Part shown: in pieces, positions 6,062 to 12,869 of the stretch
How the letters are laid out: every line of letters starts with the position of its first letter
How positions within the stretch are numbered: the stretch's first letter is position 1
Source: CAYXNZ01 sp964553705
Lineage (GTDB): Bacteria > Patescibacteriota > Patescibacteriia > Patescibacteriales > GWC2-42-12
NCBI GenBank assembly: GCA_964553705.1
Contig: CAZKKV010000016.1
Span: 1 to 20,886, forward strand
Reading direction: 5' to 3'
Length of the DNA stretch: 20,886 bases
The notes under the pieces: model-generated
What the model saw: only the letters and a program-made list of their open reading frames with translations
Told to the model about the DNA's origin: nothing
Database searches by the model: none
Program-made: the position numbers and the translations under genes

Positions 6062-6856
6062 TTATTCTGCTAAACAATCACTAATCATCTCTTTTGGAAA
6101 ATCGTAAGATTCAACCGAAGCACAGGTATAACTGCCGTTGCCATCATAGGCTAATTCATATTGACCATCAACCATAACCGCTAAAAAGACAGCGCTATTA
6201 CCAGTACCTTCTGGAAAAAACCAAGCTTCGCCCTTGAGATGCTTTGCCTGATCATTTGTTATTTTAATTCTGATATCTTCTTCCATTAAATCATATTTGG
6301 CAACAAACAATTTTTTCAATTCAATCATTGCTGGGTTATCATTGCCGACCGCTGGCGGATTCTCAGCTATTAAAGTGAATTTTTTTACATCAATTATTTC
6401 ATTCACATAGGTAAACAGTACGCTAGCGCGATAGGCATTGTGTCCGTCTTCATAATTTACAATCGCCCGTGTCGGTTCTTCTAATTTTAAATCAACCACG
6501 TAAAACTTTCCGCCCAAAACTTCTGGCCTGGGTGATAATTCAGACAAATGATCTTTCAGATAATTTTTTAAAGCATCTTCAGCAGTACAGGCCTCTTCCC
6601 ATGTGCGCAGACATTTTTGCTTGGCTTCACACCAGCTATAGCCAGCTGGTCCAAGACAGCCATGTTCGTCTTTTTGCCCGCCGATTAGCATATCGTCATC
6701 CGACTTTTCAGTCGCCTGCTCTTTGGTTGAATCTAAACCGATTATTTTTTCACCCCAATGCTTATAATCAACAATACCGCGTAAAACAAAGGCTACTCCA
6801 GCCACCAAAACTAAGGCTAAAATGATTGACAAGACAACTGAACTTGTTTTATTCAT
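6062..6856 (-). CDS. Membrane-anchored extracytoplasmic protein with Cys-rich GPAGYSW motif
   Basis: The 264-residue product starts with a signal anchor (about 8-28) and a short charged linker. A Cys-rich segment follows, reading GCLGPAGYSWCEAKQKCLR and then TWEEAC (about 66-91). This motif recurs in secreted or anchored proteins of uncultured bacteria and archaea, and the Cys residues could form disulfides. The rest is a soluble domain that ends near DGNGSYTCASVESYDFPKEM, with two further Cys. No catalytic motif is recognised. It is probably surface-exposed. A TATAAT at 6891-6886 gives a promoter with a leader of about 25-30 bases, and no SD is visible. It is a single-gene unit between the candidate ncRNA and the MATE gene. 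Confidence 0.85.
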   Translation of the reverse strand: MNKTSSVVLSIILALVLVAGVAFVLRGIVDYKHWGEKIIGLDSTKEQATEKSDDDMLIGGQKDEHGCLGPAGYSWCEAKQKCLRTWEEACTAEDALKNYLKDHLSELSPRPEVLGGKFYVVDLKLEEPTRAIVNYEDGHNAYRASVLFTYVNEIIDVKKFTLIAENPPAVGNDNPAMIELKKLFVAKYDLMEEDIRIKITNDQAKHLKGEAWFFPEGTGNSAVFLAVMVDGQYELAYDGNGSYTCASVESYDFPKEMISDCLAE

Positions 6857-6885
6857 ATATTTTGTTTAGTTATTAGTCTCTCTTA

Positions 6886-6913
6886 ATTATAGCTGAAAAT
6901 AATAAATAGTAAA
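6886..6913 (-). promoter_or_regulatory. Promoter of the anchored protein gene
   Basis: TATAAT (6891-6886) on the minus strand has a TTTACT-like -35 about 16 bases upstream. Confidence 0.5.
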
Positions 6914-6918
6914 GAAAC

Positions 6919-6943
6919 AAAAACAAGCGCTTCAAAACGCCTG
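6919..6943 (-). terminator. Terminator of the MATE gene
   Basis: CAGGCG pairs with CGCTTG on the minus strand (6938-6943/6924-6929, one G-U that would be A-C on the plus strand), followed by TTTTTG. It lies about 30 bases after the MATE stop. Confidence 0.6.
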
Positions 6944-6971
6944 TTTTTTTAAAAAAAGTTAAAATACTGCC

Positions 6972-8300
6972 TTAAACTCTCAGCAATCTCATCTCTTTTC
7001 TCAACATAAAATATGTAATAATCGCGGCTGAAAAATCAGCTATCGGGAAAGCCAACCAAACTCCGTTTAATTTAAAAAATAACGGCAAAACCAAGACCAA
7101 AGGCACAAGCAAAATAATTGGTCTTAAAATAGATATAAAAAGAGCTGGTCGGGCCTTGCCTATGGATTGATACAGCCCACCGGCAATAACCTGAAAACCA
7201 ATCAAGGGCAACATCAAAACTACCAATCTGGTTGCTTTGACAGCTAGAGGAATCAATTCTCCATCATTAGTAAATATTTTGATAATCCAGCTTGAGCCAA
7301 ACATCAAAATCAAAAAAGAAGTTGAAGCGATAATCGTTGCTACTTTTATAGAAAGAAAAGTTGCTTGCCTTACTCTCTCATATTTTTTAGCGCCATAATT
7401 AAAACCGATTATCGGCTGAGCACCCTGGATTATGCCGAATAGAGGCATAATAGTAAACATCAAAGCTCGATTGACTATACCAAAAGCAGCAATCGCCAAA
7501 CTACCGCCATAAAAAGCCAGAGAATTATTGACCACCATGGCAAAAACAGAACCAGACGCCTGCCGAGCAAAAGAAGATGAACCAATCTTGAATATCTCTT
7601 TGGTTATCGGCAAATCAAATTTTATATTTTTTAATCTAACTTTGAGCGAACTTCGTCCACAGAAAAAATAAAAAAATACTATACAGACAGAAACCATATA
7701 GGAGAATACCGTTGCCAAGGCTGCTCCTTTGACACCCCAGTGAAAAACAAAAATAAAAATTGGATCCAAAATTAAATTGAGTATAATGCCGCTCACCATC
7801 ACTATCATAGCGGTTTTAGCCTTGCCTTCTGCTCTAATAACATTATTACTAGCCATCGCCATGGCTGAAAAAAAAGACCCCCCAAACATAATCTTCATAT
7901 AATCAGAAGCAAAGGGAATAATTTCGTTGGTAGCGCCAAAAATTTTTAAAAGTGGGTTAAGAAAAATAACACCAAGAGAGGTCAAAAATGCGCTAGACAA
8001 AAACACCAAAAAAAACATACTACCCAAAGTTTTTTCAGCTTTTTGGGTATCACCCGCCCCTAGACTTCGAGATATTATTGACGATGCGCCAACACCCATA
8101 ACCATACCGGCAGCGGCAATCAGCATTTGAATCGGCAAGGCGACAGAAACGCCCGCCAATGCCCAAGTACCGACACCCCGTGCGACAAAAATCGTATCAG
8201 CCAAATTATAAACACTTATCGCCAACATACCAATAATCGCTGGTGCTGACAGATTTAACAATAATTTTCCAATTTTTTCGTGGCCTAATTTTTCAGTCAT
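6972..8300 (-). CDS. MATE family multidrug/Na+ antiporter
   Basis: A 442-residue polytopic membrane protein with about 12 hydrophobic segments, the normal MATE length. Family features are the start ending KLLLNLSAPAIIGMLAISVYNLADTIFVARGVG, GVSVALPIQMLIAAAGMVMGVGASSIISRSLGAGD in helix 2, and GAQPIIGFNYGAKKYERVRQ at the start of the second half. These transporters export cationic drugs or metabolites using Na+ or H+ gradients. The substrate cannot be told from sequence. The gene lies downstream of an XRE/DUF2178-type pair but has its own promoter (8343-8371), and a hairpin lies between them, so it is probably a separate unit. No SD; the start ATG at 8300 follows a T-run. Confidence 0.95.
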   Translation of the reverse strand: MTEKLGHEKIGKLLLNLSAPAIIGMLAISVYNLADTIFVARGVGTWALAGVSVALPIQMLIAAAGMVMGVGASSIISRSLGAGDTQKAEKTLGSMFFLVFLSSAFLTSLGVIFLNPLLKIFGATNEIIPFASDYMKIMFGGSFFSAMAMASNNVIRAEGKAKTAMIVMVSGIILNLILDPIFIFVFHWGVKGAALATVFSYMVSVCIVFFYFFCGRSSLKVRLKNIKFDLPITKEIFKIGSSSFARQASGSVFAMVVNNSLAFYGGSLAIAAFGIVNRALMFTIMPLFGIIQGAQPIIGFNYGAKKYERVRQATFLSIKVATIIASTSFLILMFGSSWIIKIFTNDGELIPLAVKATRLVVLMLPLIGFQVIAGGLYQSIGKARPALFISILRPIILLVPLVLVLPLFFKLNGVWLAFPIADFSAAIITYFMLRKEMRLLRV

Positions 8301-8302
8301 AA

Positions 8303-8322
8303 AAAATATCGGGTAAACCCGA
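8303..8322 (-). terminator. Hairpin with T-run just upstream of the MATE start
   Basis: TCGGG/CCCGA arms (8318-8322/8309-8313) with loop TTTA are followed by TATTTTTT on the minus strand and then the MATE ATG. It could terminate the upstream XRE transcript or attenuate the MATE mRNA. Confidence 0.45.
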
Positions 8323-8342
8323 ATAAAAATATTTATTTGTTT

Positions 8343-8371
8343 AGTATATATTAATAATGATAAAATGTAAA
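8343..8371 (-). promoter_or_regulatory. Promoter of the MATE gene
   Basis: TTTACA (8371-8366), a 17-base spacer and TATACT (8348-8343) lie on the minus strand, between the XRE stop and the MATE start. Confidence 0.6.
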
Positions 8372-8374
8372 AGT

Positions 8375-8566
8375 TTATTTAAGCTCAAATAACTTTTCTA
8401 TTGAAATATCTAAAATTTTAGCCACCTCAGTAGCCAACTTCAATGACGGTACATATTTACCCTGCTCCAAAAAAACAATCGTCTCCCGTCTAACGCCGAC
8501 TTTTTGCGCCAAGTCTTCTTGCGTTAAGTTATTTTTTGTTCTTAATTCTTTAATTCTATTTTTCAT
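8375..8566 (-). CDS. XRE-family HTH regulator
   Basis: The 63-residue protein is a bare Cro/C1-type helix-turn-helix: IKELRTKNNLTQEDLAQKVG, then VRRETIVFLEQGKYVPSLKLATEVAKILDISIEKLFE. It starts two bases after the stop of the DUF2178-like gene, so both are translated from one message. Such pairs of a small XRE repressor and a small membrane protein are common in Firmicutes and CPR genomes. Autoregulation is likely through the inverted repeat inside the promoter (8966-8989). It probably binds DNA as a dimer. Confidence 0.93.
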   Translation of the reverse strand: MKNRIKELRTKNNLTQEDLAQKVGVRRETIVFLEQGKYVPSLKLATEVAKILDISIEKLFELK

Positions 8567-8568
8567 AT

Positions 8569-8940
8569 CTATTTTCGTTTATTTAATATTTTGAAAATCA
8601 AAACATTAAGAATCATCAAAAAACAAATAGAATAAGCAATGGCATTAATCCAGTTTTGATAATCAAGATTGTCCAGAGAAGCCAAAAATATAACTATAAT
8701 TGCTCCAATGAACGAATAGACATAAATAGTATAGCGAGAAGCATCGCCAGTAATTTTGTAATCACGCTCATCAGTCAAAACTTCTTTGACGTTTTTCTTT
8801 ATTATCAATAAAAATGCCAAAGTAGCCAGCAGAGAGATAATCGGCAAAACCCAAAAACCATTAACTACAGAAGTTGATACAACAATTGTCAAAACAATCA
8901 TCGTTAATAATTTGATTGCTAAAAATTGTTTTTTACTCAT
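8569..8940 (-). CDS. DUF2178-like small membrane protein
   Basis: A 123-residue protein with about four membrane segments: residues about 9-27, 29-46, 70-88 and 97-115. Between the second and third lies the motif KKNVKEVLTDERDYKITGDASRYT, which I associate with DUF2178 proteins that sit beside XRE regulators. Its molecular role is unknown. It is the first gene of the two-gene unit and follows the promoter/operator at 8966-8996 by about 25 bases. There is no SD before the ATG. Confidence 0.8.
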   Translation of the reverse strand: MSKKQFLAIKLLTMIVLTIVVSTSVVNGFWVLPIISLLATLAFLLIIKKNVKEVLTDERDYKITGDASRYTIYVYSFIGAIIVIFLASLDNLDYQNWINAIAYSICFLMILNVLIFKILNKRK

Positions 8941-8965
8941 ATTTTCGATTTAATTACTTATATCT

Positions 8966-8996
8966 TTATGTTAGATTATTCTAACATAATTGTCAA
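8966..8996 (-). promoter_or_regulatory. Promoter with embedded operator
   Basis: TTGACA (8996-8991), a 17-base spacer and TAACAT (8973-8968) form a minus-strand promoter. A perfect 10-bp inverted repeat TTATGTTAGA/TCTAACATAA (8966-8975/8980-8989, four-base spacer) covers the spacer and the -10 element. This is the expected place for repression by the XRE protein. Confidence 0.75.
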
Positions 8997-9004
8997 GGTC
9001 CTAT

Positions 9005-9033
9005 TTGACAGATTTAAAAATGTTTGATATTTT
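9005..9033 (+). promoter_or_regulatory. Divergent plus-strand promoter
   Basis: TTGACA (9005-9010), 17 bases, then TATTTT (9028-9033). Its -35 lies eight bases from the minus-strand -35 of the XRE unit. The only candidate genes downstream are a doubtful ORF (9078-9286) and the wHTH gene at 9187. Confidence 0.4.
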
Positions 9034-9141
9034 AAACAGTTCATTAAAAACAAAATCCAAAGAGGGGGATGAAGAAATGAAACAACATGAAATAATAGAG
9101 AAGATGTTAACAAACAAAACTCCTGCTTTATGTCAAACCTA

Positions 9142-9179
9142 TTTACCGTTTTACACTGAAACGGTAAATATGCTAAGAT
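9142..9179 (+). promoter_or_regulatory. Inverted repeat plus extended -10 for a leaderless mRNA
   Basis: A perfect 10-bp inverted repeat TTTACCGTTT/AAACGGTAAA (9142-9151/9159-9168) precedes TGC-TAAGAT, an extended -10 (9171-9179). The ATG of the next gene lies seven bases after the -10, so transcription would start at the start codon. The repeat overlaps the -35 position and could be an operator. Confidence 0.5.
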
Positions 9180-9186
9180 ATAAGAT

Positions 9187-9849
9187 ATGTCAGATGAAAC
9201 AACCCAAAACAATCAAATTTCCGACGACAGTAACTCTGAATCTGTGCAACCAAGCCCTGCTTCGCCCGAACCAACACCAGAAGTAATTCCGACTGACAAT
9301 GTTTTAATCCAGGAAAATCCAGTACCAACGGTTTCTCCTCCCCTAATTGACAAGCAATCACTTGAAATCGACGACCCTTCTCCATCGCCTTCCCTACCTA
9401 TTAAAGACGAAGAATCACTTAATAACGTTATTGATGACATTAAAACTGAAACAATAAATCATGCCCAAAATACGCCTACTGTCCAAGAAACTGAAAATAC
9501 ACCAACAGAAGAAAAAACTGAACCTCAACCCGTTCAAGACGAAACAAAAGTAATCTCCACAACAAAAATCACTAGTCAGTTAATTGATCAACAAAAAATT
9601 TTTAAGAATATTCTATTAGAAAAGTTAATTATAGCCAGACAAGAGAAAAAGAGACGAGCCGAAGACAAAAAAAATAAAATTCTAGAATACGCTCGCTCGC
9701 ATAATCGCATAGATAGCCAGACTGTCAAAAAACTAACTGGCCTAAAGCGAGAACGCATCAGGTATTATCTTAATCAACTGGAAAAAGAAAATAAACTACT
9801 TCAAATAGGTCGATCAGGCCCAAAAGTTTTTTACATGCCGAAAAACTAA
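9187..9849 (+). CDS. Acidic, low-complexity protein with C-terminal winged-helix domain
   Basis: A 220-residue protein. Residues 1-125 are Pro/Ser/Glu/Thr-rich and probably disordered. A basic helix follows (IFKNILLEKLIIARQEKKRR, about 139-158). The C-terminal 55 residues look like a wHTH: NKILEYARSHNRIDSQTVKK, LTGLKRERIRYYLNQLEKEN and a strand near KLLQIGRSGPKVFYMP. No signal peptide is visible. It may be a transcription or nucleoid factor; the family is not recognised. It is probably leaderless, with an operator-like repeat upstream that it might bind itself. Confidence 0.8.
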   Translation: MSDETTQNNQISDDSNSESVQPSPASPEPTPEVIPTDNVLIQENPVPTVSPPLIDKQSLEIDDPSPSPSLPIKDEESLNNVIDDIKTETINHAQNTPTVQETENTPTEEKTEPQPVQDETKVISTTKITSQLIDQQKIFKNILLEKLIIARQEKKRRAEDKKNKILEYARSHNRIDSQTVKKLTGLKRERIRYYLNQLEKENKLLQIGRSGPKVFYMPKN

Positions 9850-9879
9850 AATATAAATTCATGAAATTACAAAAAAATT

Positions 9880-10311
9880 ATGCCACCAACTTATCTATTT
9901 ATATTAATGATATTGTCAGCTTGACTACACTATCTTTTTCCTCTAGCTAAAATTATAAATTATCCAGTCAGTTTCTTCGGTATTATTTTAATCATTGCCA
10001 GGGCCTTTTTGTCTCTTTGGATGAACACAATATTTAAAAAAGAAAAAACGGCCATCAAACCGTTTCAAAAATCTCAAGCGCTAATAACCTACGGACCATT
10101 CAGAATCTCTCGCCACCCAAATTATCTCGGCATGTTAACAATTCTTATTGGAGAATTATTTATTTTAGGCTCGTTAACATATCTGATAGCACCTGCTGTC
10201 TTTTTTATTCTAATGGAAACTCTATCTATTCCGCAGGAAGAAAAAATGATAGCAGAAACTTTTGGCAAAGAATACTTAGACTACAAAAAGAAAACTAGAA
10301 AATGGTTCTAA
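9880..10311 (+). pseudogene. ICMT/PEMT-like membrane methyltransferase with in-frame TGA
   Basis: The frame from ATG 9880 gives MPPTYLFILMILSA, then TGA (9922-9924), then LHYLFPLAKIINYPVSFFGI and on to 10311. The second part has the isoprenylcysteine methyltransferase-like signature: LITYGPFRISRHPNYLGMLT, and the C-terminal PQEEKMIAETFGKEYLDYKKKTRKWF. These membrane enzymes methylate small or lipid substrates using SAM. TGA probably replaces a Trp or another codon one base away. An internal ATG at 10009 would keep the catalytic signature but lose two membrane segments. Recoding of TGA is unlikely because the long genes here contain no internal TGA. Confidence 0.65.
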
Positions 10312-10329
10312 AATTGTAATAAAGTTTGT

Positions 10330-11430
10330 CTATTTTTTAGCGTACCACCACGAAGCAATAAAAGTAGAGATTGGCACCGCCAAAATTAAACCAATACTAC
10401 CGACCAATGCTCTGACAATTTCTGTAGCAATAATTTCATTATTCGCAATTTGGCTCCAACTGGAAAAAGCACTTTGCCCAGAGATAAACAAAATTAACAA
10501 AGGCAAAGATACTCCGGCATAAGCTAAAAATAAAGTATTGGACATTGAAGAAATATGAGAAATGCCAATTTGATAAGCTCTTTTAAAGAGTTCTTTTTTA
10601 TTTAAAAAAGTATCGGTTTTTGCTAGCTGTTCAACTGACGCCACTTGCGATATCACTACGTCATCAAGTGCGCCAAGGAAACCAATAATAATACCTGCCA
10701 GAAGTAGACCTTGAAAATTTATACTTTGTCCGCCAAAACTAATAAGAAACATTGCTTCATCACTGATTATGCCAGTTAATTTTGTTAGACTGACAAACAA
10801 CTGTGACAAAAACAAAGTTAAAGCCAAACCAATAAAAACACTAACCACTGCTACATGTGAACGGATGCAAAATCCTTCAGTTAAATAAATAATTATCAAG
10901 AGTATTACCAAAGAACCAAATAAAGTTATAATCACTGGATTAGCGCCAGTAAGTATTTGCGGCAAAATAAATTTAACAATAATTAAAAATGACAACGCCA
11001 ATGATAAAAGTGACCGAAAACCTTTCCAACGCCCAACAATCAAAAGTGTTAAAATAAAAAATCCCGCTAGCCCTAACAAACTATTATTTCTGACATAATC
11101 AGTAATATAGAAAAAAACATTTTCTTGATCATCATAACTGGCAACTACCAATACTTTATCTCCTGAATGATAAATATTGTTTTTCAAGACTTCAAGTTCA
11201 TTTATATTATTTATTACAAATTCCTTATCGGTAAATTCTCCATCAAGTCCTTTTAACAATAAGTCTTGTTGAATAATTTTTTGTCCATTATCTGTCTCTA
11301 TTTCTTGTTGTTCAACCACTTCTAAGACTTTAGCATTGAAGAAACTGTCATCAATTGCTATAACTGGACAAATAGGCGCTGATATAAAAATAATTGAAAG
11401 CAAAAATAAAAGATAATTTATTTTTTTCAT
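10330..11430 (-). CDS. YibE/F-like membrane protein
   Basis: The 366-residue protein has an N-terminal signal segment (about 4-25), an extracytoplasmic beta-rich region (about 30-115) with VLEVVEQQEIETDNGQKIIQQDLLLKGLDGEF, then about seven or eight membrane segments. GRWKGFRSLLSLALSFLIIVKFILPQILTGANP and GFLGALDDVVISQVASVEQL are typical of YibE/F-like proteins. Their function is unknown; transport has been suggested. It ends 19 bases from the convergent ICMT-like gene. A TATAAT (11458-11453) upstream may be its -10; there is no SD. Confidence 0.9.
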   Translation of the reverse strand: MKKINYLLFLLSIIFISAPICPVIAIDDSFFNAKVLEVVEQQEIETDNGQKIIQQDLLLKGLDGEFTDKEFVINNINELEVLKNNIYHSGDKVLVVASYDDQENVFFYITDYVRNNSLLGLAGFFILTLLIVGRWKGFRSLLSLALSFLIIVKFILPQILTGANPVIITLFGSLVILLIIIYLTEGFCIRSHVAVVSVFIGLALTLFLSQLFVSLTKLTGIISDEAMFLISFGGQSINFQGLLLAGIIIGFLGALDDVVISQVASVEQLAKTDTFLNKKELFKRAYQIGISHISSMSNTLFLAYAGVSLPLLILFISGQSAFSSWSQIANNEIIATEIVRALVGSIGLILAVPISTFIASWWYAKK

Positions 11431-11501
11431 GATTTTATTTTATCTATAATTAATTATAATTTTAGCACGATATTTTGAATCATCCCAGTCAGCCTTCAAT
11501 C

Positions 11502-11530
11502 TTGACAAAAAAGCCAATTACCGCTATACT
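11502..11530 (+). promoter_or_regulatory. Promoter of the zinc-ribbon gene
   Basis: TTGACA (11502-11507), 17 bases, TATACT (11525-11530). The leader of about 60 bases contains a 7-bp stem TTGCGTT/AACGCAA (about 11552-11583). Confidence 0.75.
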
Positions 11531-11595
11531 GATTTCATAATTAAATAATATTTGCGTTCTTTTCCAAAATAAATTAACGCAAACAAAAAATCTAA

Positions 11596-11766
11596 ATGTC
11601 AGATTACAACAACGGCGGCGACCGCCAGATGTACCAAGGCGATTGGACTTGCTCCGAATGTGGGGCCAAGATCACTGAATTGCCTTTTCAACCGGATGGA
11701 GACAGGCCGCTTTTCTGCCGAGATTGCCACAGGCAAAAAAGGCAGGACAGACCAAGACGATTCTAA
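11596..11766 (+). CDS. CxxC zinc-ribbon mini-protein
   Basis: The ORF encodes 56 residues starting MSDYNNGGDRQMYQGDWTCS. Two knuckles, CSEC and CRDC, are spaced 16 residues apart, and the tail is basic, ending RPRRF. This matches the CxxC-x17-CxxC zinc-ribbon mini-proteins frequent in CPR bacteria. It probably binds zinc; nucleic acid binding is likely from the charge but unproven. It is notably more GC-rich than its surroundings. A good promoter and a terminator enclose it as a single-gene unit. No SD is visible. Confidence 0.8.
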   Translation: MSDYNNGGDRQMYQGDWTCSECGAKITELPFQPDGDRPLFCRDCHRQKRQDRPRRF

Positions 11767-11830
11767 GACAGAATCTCTTGCCAGAAACATATTATAGACC
11801 ACAAATCGATTAATATATTTCTCGTCCAAA

Positions 11831-11864
11831 CAAAAACCGTTCCAATTTATTGGGGCGGTTTTTG
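11831..11864 (+). terminator. Terminator of the zinc-ribbon gene
   Basis: CAAAAACCG (11831-11839) pairs with CGGTTTTTG (11856-11864), with CCAAT/ATTGG inside. The 3' arm supplies the T-run. Confidence 0.7.
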
Positions 11865-11968
11865 CGTACAAGAAAGCATTGTCAAAAATAATTTTTTATG
11901 CTAATTTTACAATATTGAATTTTTTCTTTAAAAAATCTCAACAACAGCCCGTGAGGCTATTAATAGTA

Positions 11969-12029
11969 AATGTAGAAATCAAGTCGAATTTCTACTAGCT
12001 ATTTTATAATTAATTTGATTTTCTACATT
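11969..12029 (+). promoter_or_regulatory. Cold-shock gene upstream region with two competing stems
   Basis: GTAGAAAT (11972-11979) can pair with ATTTCTAC (11988-11995). Alternatively 11969-11982 can pair with 12015-12029 (14 bp, one bulge), which ends two bases before the start codon. A TATAAT at 12005-12010 could start a short mRNA. TTGTCA-N17-TAATTT at 11879-11907 could start a long leader carrying both options. Confidence 0.4.
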
Positions 12030-12030
12030 C

Positions 12031-12228
12031 ATGCAAGGAACTATTAAAAAATTGACTGATAAGCATTTTGGCTTTATCAGTCAGGAAGGCGTTGAAAAAG
12101 ATTTATTCTTTCACGCCAATGAATTGGTTGATGTGGAATTCGACCAACTCAGAGAAGGCGATGCCGTCACCTTTGAGATAAGCGATACTCCAAAAGGCCA
12201 AGCTGCCGTGCAAGTAAAAAAAGCTTAA
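12031..12228 (+). CDS. Cold-shock domain protein
   Basis: A 65-residue single cold-shock domain: MQGTIKKLTDKHFGFISQEG with the RNP1-like KHFGFI, and KDLFFHANEL as RNP2-like. It binds single-stranded RNA or DNA as an RNA chaperone. Many CspA proteins have KGFGFI and FVHF; here FFHANEL is a common CPR variant. It has its own terminator at 12251-12284. No SD precedes the ATG. Confidence 0.95.
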   Translation: MQGTIKKLTDKHFGFISQEGVEKDLFFHANELVDVEFDQLREGDAVTFEISDTPKGQAAVQVKKA

Positions 12229-12250
12229 GACTTTTTTAGATAGCGCAAAA

Positions 12251-12284
12251 CAAAAACCGCCCCAAATACTCGGGGTGGTTTTTG
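12251..12284 (+). terminator. Terminator of the cold-shock gene
   Basis: A 13-bp stem pairs 12251-12263 with 12272-12284, including one G-U valid only on the plus strand. It is very similar in sequence to the terminator at 11831-11864 and to a degenerate hairpin at about 15575-15605. Confidence 0.8.
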
Positions 12285-12321
12285 CGTATTTAAAAATTGG
12301 GGGGTAAAAATTATTTCATAT

Positions 12322-12855
12322 TCAATCGAGATGAAGTTTATATAAACAAATAAAATCTTTTTCCCATTCCCAAGCTAAGCCAGGGTATTTTTTGATTAAA
12401 TTTCTTAATTCATTTATCATTTTTTTACTTTTTAAATATTCCATATAATTTAAAAATTTTTTATTACTTATTTTTTTCAAGCTTGGGCATAATTTTTTTC
12501 TCATTCGAGATAAAAAAATTTCTCTATTTTTTTTAACCAAAATAAATGGCCACAATGCGCAATCTAAAGGACGACAATCGTAAACTTGGCATTCATTAGT
12601 TTCTTCGTTTAAAAATGGGCACAAATAAATATTTGTTTTTTTTGATTTTTTTAAACGTACTTGAAAAATATTTTTATTTTTTTTAAACTGCTTAAAATTA
12701 ATTCTTGTCCCCGTTTTTTTATAAATATTATTTGTTTCAATGTCAGTAGCAATTGGTGCAAAATACTTATCTTTTAATAGAAAACGACAACAAGGCGTGT
12801 GGCAAGAGAAACAATCCTGTGAATTTATTATTTTATTTATTTTTATTTCTAACAT
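12322..12855 (-). CDS. YkgJ-like cysteine-cluster protein
   Basis: A 177-residue protein with the Cys pattern CFSCHTPCCRF near the N-terminus (about 17-27), CPFLNEETNECQVYDCRPLDC in the middle and one more Cys near KKLCPSLKK. This is the CxxxCxxC zinc/iron-binding family often called YkgJ. The long IFQVRLKKSKKTNIYLCPF segment links the clusters. The metal and partners are unknown. It starts 14 bases after the stop of the two-ATP-grasp gene on the same strand, so the two are probably one operon. It ends in TGA. Confidence 0.85.
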   Translation of the reverse strand: MLEIKINKIINSQDCFSCHTPCCRFLLKDKYFAPIATDIETNNIYKKTGTRINFKQFKKNKNIFQVRLKKSKKTNIYLCPFLNEETNECQVYDCRPLDCALWPFILVKKNREIFLSRMRKKLCPSLKKISNKKFLNYMEYLKSKKMINELRNLIKKYPGLAWEWEKDFICLYKLHLD

Positions 12856-12869
12856 TTTGATTTTAAAGA

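Noticed and set aside
8990..9286. Plus-strand ORF (inner start 9078) before the wHTH gene
   Set aside because: It overlaps the better supported gene at 9187 by 100 bases, has only a weak SD-like GAGGGGG, and its overlapping part has no protein-like pattern.
9922..9924. TGA read as Gly or Trp (alternative genetic code)
   Set aside because: Long intact genes (ychF, MATE, ATP-grasp fusion) contain no internal TGA, and TGA serves as a stop for the YkgJ-like gene; point mutation is simpler.
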